A DNA stretch of 51,769 nt from Bacteroidia bacterium (GTDB taxonomy: Bacteria > Bacteroidota > Bacteroidia > SpSt-205). A program made the translations under genes and the position numbers. The stretch lies in assembly GCA_025054525.1 (NCBI GenBank), contig JANWZJ010000009.1:1-51769 (forward strand), read 5' to 3'. The notes beneath the pieces were generated by a model. It made no database searches. It had not been told where the DNA came from and was given only the letters and a program-made list of their open reading frames with translations. Position 1 is the first letter of the stretch. Each line of letters opens with the position of its first letter. Below, in pieces: positions 49,884 to 51,769 of the stretch.

Positions 49884-50410
49884 GGGATATTCCGCCGAAG
49901 CCACCTTCTTGCCGCCACACCTATATTCAAACCCAAGTGCAGCGCAAACTGTATTTTCTCGCCCGCATAGACCCCCTCTCCTCTCAAGAACGGTTCCACA
50001 CTAAATCCATACCCTTGCCGAAAGATATGCTGATACCCGACGGATAGACCCATTCCCCCCGAGTATTTTCTCTCTCGCCATCCGATTATGCCATGAAGGC
50101 CCCCCCACAGTCCTTCCAGAGCATATTTTGGTCGCAAGAAGTAATAGCGTATTCCTCCTCGCAGCAGCCATGTTCTTCTCGGATAAAAGCCCACGCCTAC
50201 TATGCTTGCCAGCCCTTCCCATCGGGCGCGTTCTACATTCGCTTGGAAAGCAGGTGCCCATGCAAAAAGCCGATATTCTCCCGTAAGCTCATATTCTCTC
50301 CAGAAAAAACTGATGAGGTTCGCTTTGAGCGCATACCGACTTGGGAGTTGAGCAAAAGCCACCCCCCAAACACTACTCCATAAGAGCAGATTTCTCACTG
50401 CCTCGCCCAT
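49880..50410 (-). CDS. Small outer-membrane beta-barrel protein
   Basis: A 176-residue protein: N-terminal signal peptide (VRNLLLWSSVWGVAFAQ), then alternating aromatic-hydrophobic strands (YALKANLISFFWREYELTGEYRL, VGVGFYPRRTWLLRGGIRYYF, GGLHGIIGWRE, GGMGLSVGYQHIF, LGLNIGVAARRW), typical of a compact outer-membrane barrel of the DUF3575 kind. The start is ATG 50410 or the in-frame GTG 50398, the latter giving a neater signal peptide. It overlaps the arginase gene by 38 bp and converges with the M20 gene by 4 bp. Confidence 0.7.
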   Translation of the reverse strand: MGEAVRNLLLWSSVWGVAFAQLPSRYALKANLISFFWREYELTGEYRLFAWAPAFQANVERARWEGLASIVGVGFYPRRTWLLRGGIRYYFLRPKYALEGLWGGLHGIIGWRERKYSGGMGLSVGYQHIFRQGYGFSVEPFLRGEGVYAGEKIQFALHLGLNIGVAARRWLRRNIP

Positions 50411-51311
50411 CTATGAAAGGTCTCACCGTGCCGTAAGCATACATAGCCGTCTGATTGTCCCTGTCAAATAGAGGATTAATCTCCGTAACTTCCACGAAAC
50501 GCACCTTTTCCCAGGCGAACACCTCCTCTAAGAAAGTGCGCACTTGGGCTATACTAAGCCCCCCAGGGGCAGGAGAACCCGTGCCGCGCGCAAAACTCGG
50601 ATCCCACACATCCACGTCTAAACTCACATACAGTGCATCCACTCTTTCTGCCAGCGCTTGTGCTTGCTGGAGAATAGGTTGAACCCCAACCGAAGCGACA
50701 CTGCGAGCAGAAAAATGAGATATGCCCTGACTCTGAATCAGCTCCATCTCAGGCGGTTCGTAACTACGAAGGCCTATCAGTATAAGGTTTTCCGCTGTTA
50801 TCACAGGGCGAACCAACTCTTCCCATAGCTTCCATGTGGCTTGAGGAACGGGATGGTAGCGATGAGTGTTCAAACCCGTAATCATCGCCAGCGTCATTCC
50901 ATGCAGATTGCCAGAAGGAGAAGTCGCCGGATTATGAAAATCCGCATGAGCATCCAGCCATATTACGCCTATCTTTTGTATTTTTTCGGCAAGTGTGGGC
51001 AGAATAACTCCTGTCCAACTATGATCCCCTGTAAGAAAAAGTACTTTTTCCTCTACGGACAGAGACATTATGCCTTCTCGTACCTTTTCAGCAAAGTTTC
51101 TCCAAGGCTCTAAACGATTCGCATAAACGTGGCTTCCTACCCCTATCCATGCAGGCTGTGAAGAGTCAGGGGATAACCACTTATGCTGGGCTTCTATCCA
51201 AGCCAAATGCTTGTAATGTAGTCCCAATGCATACCACGCTTGTACGCCTCCTATACCTCCGGGCTGCCCTGCTCCCCAGTCGCATGCCACCGCCACTACT
51301 TGCAGCCCCAT
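50373..51311 (-). CDS. Arginase-type ureohydrolase
   Basis: A 312-residue manganese ureohydrolase. Metal ligands: His97 in TGDHS, Asp120, His122 and Asp124 in DAHADFH, and Asp232, Asp234 in SLDVDVWDP. The TSPSGNLHGMTLAM segment matches arginase, not agmatinase, so the likely reaction is arginine to ornithine plus urea; an agmatine substrate is the alternative. ATG 51311 gives the family N-terminus; the TTG at 51320 is 9 nt upstream. It diverges from an arginine decarboxylase gene, which competes for the same substrate, and precedes a small outer-membrane barrel. Confidence 0.87.
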   Translation of the reverse strand: MGLQVVAVACDWGAGQPGGIGGVQAWYALGLHYKHLAWIEAQHKWLSPDSSQPAWIGVGSHVYANRLEPWRNFAEKVREGIMSLSVEEKVLFLTGDHSWTGVILPTLAEKIQKIGVIWLDAHADFHNPATSPSGNLHGMTLAMITGLNTHRYHPVPQATWKLWEELVRPVITAENLILIGLRSYEPPEMELIQSQGISHFSARSVASVGVQPILQQAQALAERVDALYVSLDVDVWDPSFARGTGSPAPGGLSIAQVRTFLEEVFAWEKVRFVEVTEINPLFDRDNQTAMYAYGTVRPFIDGRGSEKSALME

Positions 51312-51328
51312 AATATACAACTTTGTTT

Positions 51329-51336
51329 CATATTTG
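51329..51336 (+). promoter_or_regulatory. -7 box of the arginine decarboxylase gene
   Basis: CATATTTG, one mismatch to TAnnTTTG, 4 nt before GTG 51341. The leftward arginase gene shows no box at a standard distance. Confidence 0.5.
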
Positions 51337-51340
51337 CGCC

Positions 51341-51769
51341 GTGCAAAGTTATGCCGAGTTTCTGGACCTAAGCGTGGACTTCCCGCAGGATGGGTTTGAG
51401 GTTATAGACGATGAGTTGCATTTCCATGGAATAAACCTCATAGAACTCGTAGAGACCTACGGCACACCACTGCGCCTCACTTACTTGCCTATCATCGGTA
51501 AGAAAATCCAAAAAGCTCGCCTTTATTTTCAGGAAGCATTTCTCAAAAACGATTACCATGGTCAATACCATTATGCTTATTGTACCAAAAGCTCTCATTT
51601 CCGCCATATCTTAGAGGAAGTCCTCAAGCATCAAGTCCATATAGAGACTTCGTCTGCGTTTGACATGGAGATAGTGGAGACCTTAGAGCGTAGAGGGCTT
51701 ATCTCTAAGAAAGAAACTATGGTTATATGCAACGGCTACAAAACCCCCACCTACTCCCAACGCATAGTA
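51341..51769 (+). CDS. speA: Biosynthetic arginine decarboxylase, N-terminal part (runs out of window)
   Basis: An open frame of 143 codons that leaves the window without a stop. GTG 51341, 4 nt behind CATATTTG. It reads SYAEFLDLSVDFPQDGFEV, then FHGINLIELVETYGTPLRLTYLPIIG, the YHYAYCTKSSHF segment and IETSSAFDMEIVE, all typical of the Bacteroidota PLP-dependent SpeA, with YCTKSSHF containing the PLP lysine. It makes agmatine and CO2 from arginine, the first step of polyamine synthesis. The large beta and C-terminal domains lie outside. Confidence 0.92.
   Translation, partial: MQSYAEFLDLSVDFPQDGFEVIDDELHFHGINLIELVETYGTPLRLTYLPIIGKKIQKARLYFQEAFLKNDYHGQYHYAYCTKSSHFRHILEEVLKHQVHIETSSAFDMEIVETLERRGLISKKETMVICNGYKTPTYSQRIV

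Noticed and set aside
1-51769. CRISPR array, prophage, IS element, toxin-antitoxin or defence island
   Set aside because: No regularly spaced repeats, transposase, integrase or restriction gene seen; the macrodomain has no transferase partner. The window is ordinary chromosomal context.

Overview
The window is a compact piece of a bacterial chromosome, almost certainly from Bacteroidota. The evidence is: many start codons sit just behind a TAnnTTTG box, the Bacteroidota -7 promoter element; Shine-Dalgarno sites are nearly absent; two secreted proteins end in type IX secretion-like C-terminal domains; there is a TonB-dependent receptor with a carboxypeptidase-regulatory-like N-terminal domain, a TPR/PP2C phosphatase, an Hc1-type histone H1 and bacillithiol synthesis (BshC). 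Genus cannot be set from the window. I see no IS element, prophage, CRISPR array or conjugative gene. No stretch over 300 bases lacks a gene; most gaps are 20 to 120 bases and many neighbours overlap.

Layout. 1-2.1 kb: 3' end of folC, then leftward thioredoxin-like, lipoprotein and Fur-family genes. 2.2-4.7 kb: a glycosyltransferase, diverging from a macrodomain-TPR-outer-membrane trio. 4.7-12.3 kb (leftward): GT87 and GT4 glycosyltransferases, a 980-residue TonB-dependent receptor, and an overlapping TPR-SpoIIE phosphatase. 12.4-14.0 kb (rightward): rpmI-rplT-fabD and a 57-residue small gene. 14.0-22.2 kb (leftward): tsf-pyrH-mscS-dapF, a large secreted amidase, and a sodium:solute symporter. 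22.2-24.8 kb: pyrD running into the first of two identical tRNA-Glu genes, histone H1, a secreted thioredoxin-TPR protein. 24.8-28.7 kb: kbl-endonuclease/phosphatase-GT-C operon. 28.8-34.7 kb: an HPF-like gene, then leftward gyrA-DUF4139-(Gfo/Idh plus acyltransferase fusion). 34.7-38.1 kb: acidic secreted protein, rhomboid, scpB, glutaryl-CoA dehydrogenase. 38.1-43.9 kb: secreted propeller protein and HMA-like protein, diverging from a propeller sensor kinase overlapping mnmE. 44-51.8 kb: secreted propeller-like protein, two small membrane proteins, bshC-DUF445, M20 amidohydrolase, outer-membrane barrel-arginase, and the 5' end of speA.

The most striking property is promoter architecture. At 18 genes a TAnnTTTG-like box ends only 3-5 nt (usually exactly 4) before an ATG or GTG. 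If RNA polymerase starts where it does at known Bacteroidota promoters, these mRNAs are leaderless. Several divergent pairs are only 21-54 bp apart, and in one pair (symporter/pyrD) the two boxes share a TA step. The spacing rule also decides several GTG starts and supports a small gene shorter than 60 codons.

Functionally the window mixes housekeeping (translation, UMP and pyrimidine synthesis, gyrase, chromosome condensation, tRNA modification) with envelope work (glycan assembly, outer-membrane proteins, secreted amidase and propellers, mechanosensitive channel) and arginine branching (arginase versus arginine decarboxylase, divergently transcribed).
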